Positions 4,817 to 6,578 of a stretch of DNA of 6,578 nucleotides are shown piece after piece. The stretch is taken from contig JAVHYG010000093.1 in the NCBI GenBank assembly GCA_031119195.1, positions 1-6,578 of the forward strand, read 5' to 3'. How positions within the stretch are numbered: position 1 is the first letter of the stretch; every line of letters begins with the position of its first letter. Below the pieces are notes generated by a model. That model saw nothing but the letters and a program-made list of their open reading frames with translations. It was not told where the DNA came from and did no database searches. Source of the stretch: Rickettsiella sp. (GTDB taxonomy: Bacteria > Pseudomonadota > Gammaproteobacteria > Diplorickettsiales > Diplorickettsiaceae). The translations under genes and the position numbers were made by a program.

Positions 4817-6578
4817 TTATTCATTCAATCTATCAGGTACTAAAATTTCGCGATTCCCATTATTTTCCATGGCGCTAACTAAACCCGCTTTCTCCATGTC
4901 TTCCATTAAACGAGCTGCACGGTTATAACCAATTTTAAGTCGTCGTTGAATACTAGAAATAGAGGCGCGACGAGTTTCTAAAACAATTTGAACTGCTTGA
5001 TCATATAAGACATCTTTTTCTCCCGAATTATTATCTCCAGATTCTGTAGGATCCGATGTTTCAAGTGATGTTTGCGTGAGATCTAACATATGTTCTGGAG
5101 CACCGGATTGTTTTAATGCATTTACAACATGATGAACTTCTTGATCGGCAACAAAAGCACCATGAACACGAATTGGTACACCCGTACCCGGTGCTAAATA
5201 CAACATATCACCATGGCCTAATAATTGATCCGCACCTTGTTGATCAAGAATAGTACGAGAATCAATTTTGGAGGAGACTTGAAAAGCAATTCGAGTAGGT
5301 ATATTAGCCTTGATTAATCCAGTGATGACGTCAACGGAAGGTCTTTGTGTTGCTAAAATTAAATGAATACCTGCTGCTCGTGCTTTTTGCGCAATTCTAG
5401 CAATTAATTCTTCAACTTTTTTCCCAACAACCATCATCATATCGGCAAATTCGTCAATCAATACAATGATGTAAGGAAATTGGCTGAGAAGTTCGGCTTG
5501 TCCTCCTTGCTCTGTTGCCCAAAATGGATCACTGAGTGGACGGCCTTTCAGTTGTGCTTCTTGTACTTTTTCATTATAACCCGCGAGATTTCGTACACCT
5601 AAATTAGCCATTAATTTATAACGACGTTCCATTTCCGCTACACACCAACGTAAGGCATTGGCTGCCTCTTTCATATCCGTAACAACGGGAGCTAGAAGAT
5701 GGGGTATTCCTTCATAAATAGCGAGTTCCAACATCTTTGGATCTATCATTATGAGTCTTATTTCTTGCGGCGTTGCTTTATATAAGATACTTAATAGCAT
5801 GGCATTCAGACCGACGGATTTTCCGGATCCTGTCGTGCCCGCCACTAATAAATGTGGCATTTTCCCGAGATCAACAATAACGGGATGGCCAGCAATATCT
5901 TTACCTAGGGCCAACGAAAGAGGAGAACGTGCCTCTTGATAAGAGTTTGAGCTTAATATTTCGCTTAAACGAACTATTTCTCTATATTTATTAGGTACTT
6001 CTAAACCTACTACAGATTTACCTGGAATGACTTCTACAATTCTTACGCTAACCACAGATAAGGAGCGTGCAAGGTCTTTAGCGAGTCCAGTGATACGACT
6101 TACTTTGATGCCTGCTGCAGGTTGCATTTCAAAACGTGTGACAACAGGACCTGGATGTACGGCAACGACATGTACTTGTATACCGAAATCTTTCAATCGA
6201 AGCTCAACGTCACGTGAAAGTCGTTCTAACTCTTCGTGGGAATAACCTTTTTTGCTAGGTGCTTCTGGAGCATCTAGTAAACTTAGTGAAGGAAGCGATG
6301 CACGTGTAATTATTTTTTTACCAGGAATTATTGTTTTTGATGGAGTATAGGGTTTAATAGGGCTAGAAGGGTGCGTAATAATTTCAGTATTGTAAGGAGA
6401 AGTTGTCATTATCGAGTGATGTGACTGTAACGGTTTATTATTGGATATAAGTGTTGGTTCTATAGATTTATGGGTGGTGATGTCGATAGAAGGTTTTTCT
6501 TTTCTAAAGAAGCTTTTTTTTAACTGGTTGCAAAGTTGCTTTATTGCTGTAAAGCAGCGAGTACATATTAATGTAAGC
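4817..6578 (-). CDS. ftsK: DNA translocase FtsK, 3' part (5' end beyond window)
   Basis: Septum-associated, ATP-driven double-stranded DNA pump that clears the chromosome terminus from the division site and activates XerCD recombination at dif. The frame stays open to the window edge, adding 56 codons before the Met codon at 6407-6409. That Met has no ribosome binding site and is internal, so the gene is cut by the window. About 586 residues are visible. The first (LTLICTRCFTAIK, then KKSFFRKEKP) may be the end of a membrane segment and its basic exit. Counting from the internal Met, a short linker is followed by the alpha domain (about 56-150), Walker A GTTGSGKS (191-198), Walker B IVLIDEFAD (315-323), ILATQRPSVDVITG (351-364) and QGADQLLGHGDMLY (391-404). 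The C-terminal winged-helix gamma domain (about 466-528) has YNRAARLMEDME (495-506), matching the E. coli KOPS-reading helix with N496, R500 and E503. It converges on mdh. lolA, often downstream of ftsK, is absent. Confidence 0.96.
   Translation of the reverse strand, partial: LTLICTRCFTAIKQLCNQLKKSFFRKEKPSIDITTHKSIEPTLISNNKPLQSHHSIMTTSPYNTEIITHPSSPIKPYTPSKTIIPGKKIITRASLPSLSLLDAPEAPSKKGYSHEELERLSRDVELRLKDFGIQVHVVAVHPGPVVTRFEMQPAAGIKVSRITGLAKDLARSLSVVSVRIVEVIPGKSVVGLEVPNKYREIVRLSEILSSNSYQEARSPLSLALGKDIAGHPVIVDLGKMPHLLVAGTTGSGKSVGLNAMLLSILYKATPQEIRLIMIDPKMLELAIYEGIPHLLAPVVTDMKEAANALRWCVAEMERRYKLMANLGVRNLAGYNEKVQEAQLKGRPLSDPFWATEQGGQAELLSQFPYIIVLIDEFADMMMVVGKKVEELIARIAQKARAAGIHLILATQRPSVDVITGLIKANIPTRIAFQVSSKIDSRTILDQQGADQLLGHGDMLYLAPGTGVPIRVHGAFVADQEVHHVVNALKQSGAPEHMLDLTQTSLETSDPTESGDNNSGEKDVLYDQAVQIVLETRRASISSIQRRLKIGYNRAARLMEDMEKAGLVSAMENNGNREILVPDRLNE

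Noticed and set aside
4740..4928. Plus-strand ORF of 62 codons starting in the palindromic element
   Set aside because: Its second half runs antisense through the ftsK gamma domain, there is no clear ribosome binding site, and the protein is not recognisable. It is most likely a chance ORF.
5751..6245. Two plus-strand ORFs (5751-5939 and 6027-6245)
   Set aside because: Antisense shadows of the conserved FtsK alpha domain and Walker A region.
6407..6409. ATG taken as the true start of ftsK (530 residues)
   Set aside because: The frame continues without a stop to the window edge, the ATG has no Shine-Dalgarno sequence, and a protein starting here would lack the membrane domain expected of FtsK.
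1..6578. A new defence, toxin or mobile gene system
   Set aside because: Every long ORF is explained by a housekeeping gene or is a shadow of one. No CRISPR-like array, toxin-antitoxin pair, recombinase or phage gene is visible.

Overview
The window looks like an ordinary stretch of chromosome from an AT-rich gammaproteobacterium. The malate dehydrogenase is of the type seen in Legionella and Coxiella, and all five proteins read as gammaproteobacterial. The low GC content, and a palindromic repeat of the kind found in Rickettsia, suggest a host-associated member of the Legionellales such as Rickettsiella or a relative. This placement is inferred from remembered family sequences, not from a search.

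Layout, left to right. A PpiD-type periplasmic chaperone (84-1541, +) faces ispD (1634-2341, -), which makes an isoprenoid precursor. ispD diverges, across only 25 bp, from cysQ (2367-3167, +), a 3'(2'),5'-bisphosphate nucleotidase. A 129-bp gap then leads to mdh (3297-4289, +), an NAD-dependent malate dehydrogenase. A very AT-rich, gene-free spacer (4290-4816) holds several repeats. The window closes with the 3' part of ftsK (4817-6578, -), the septal DNA translocase, whose 5' end lies outside the window.

The genes do not form one pathway. They cover envelope protein folding (ppiD), isoprenoid precursors for quinones and undecaprenyl phosphate (ispD), removal of the by-product pAp (cysQ), the TCA cycle (mdh) and chromosome segregation at the septum (ftsK). 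Gene orientation alternates, so each gene is probably its own transcription unit. I found no phage, toxin-antitoxin, CRISPR, defence or secretion-effector system, and no tRNA or rRNA.

Two things deserve attention. First, the PpiD homologue appears to lack its central parvulin domain, with the flanking regions joined cleanly. Second, an imperfect palindrome of about 147 bp lies immediately downstream of the ftsK stop codon (4653-4799). It has short terminal inverted repeats and resembles a MITE or a Rickettsia-type palindromic element. A separate perfect 12-bp inverted repeat at 4350-4396 may terminate mdh.
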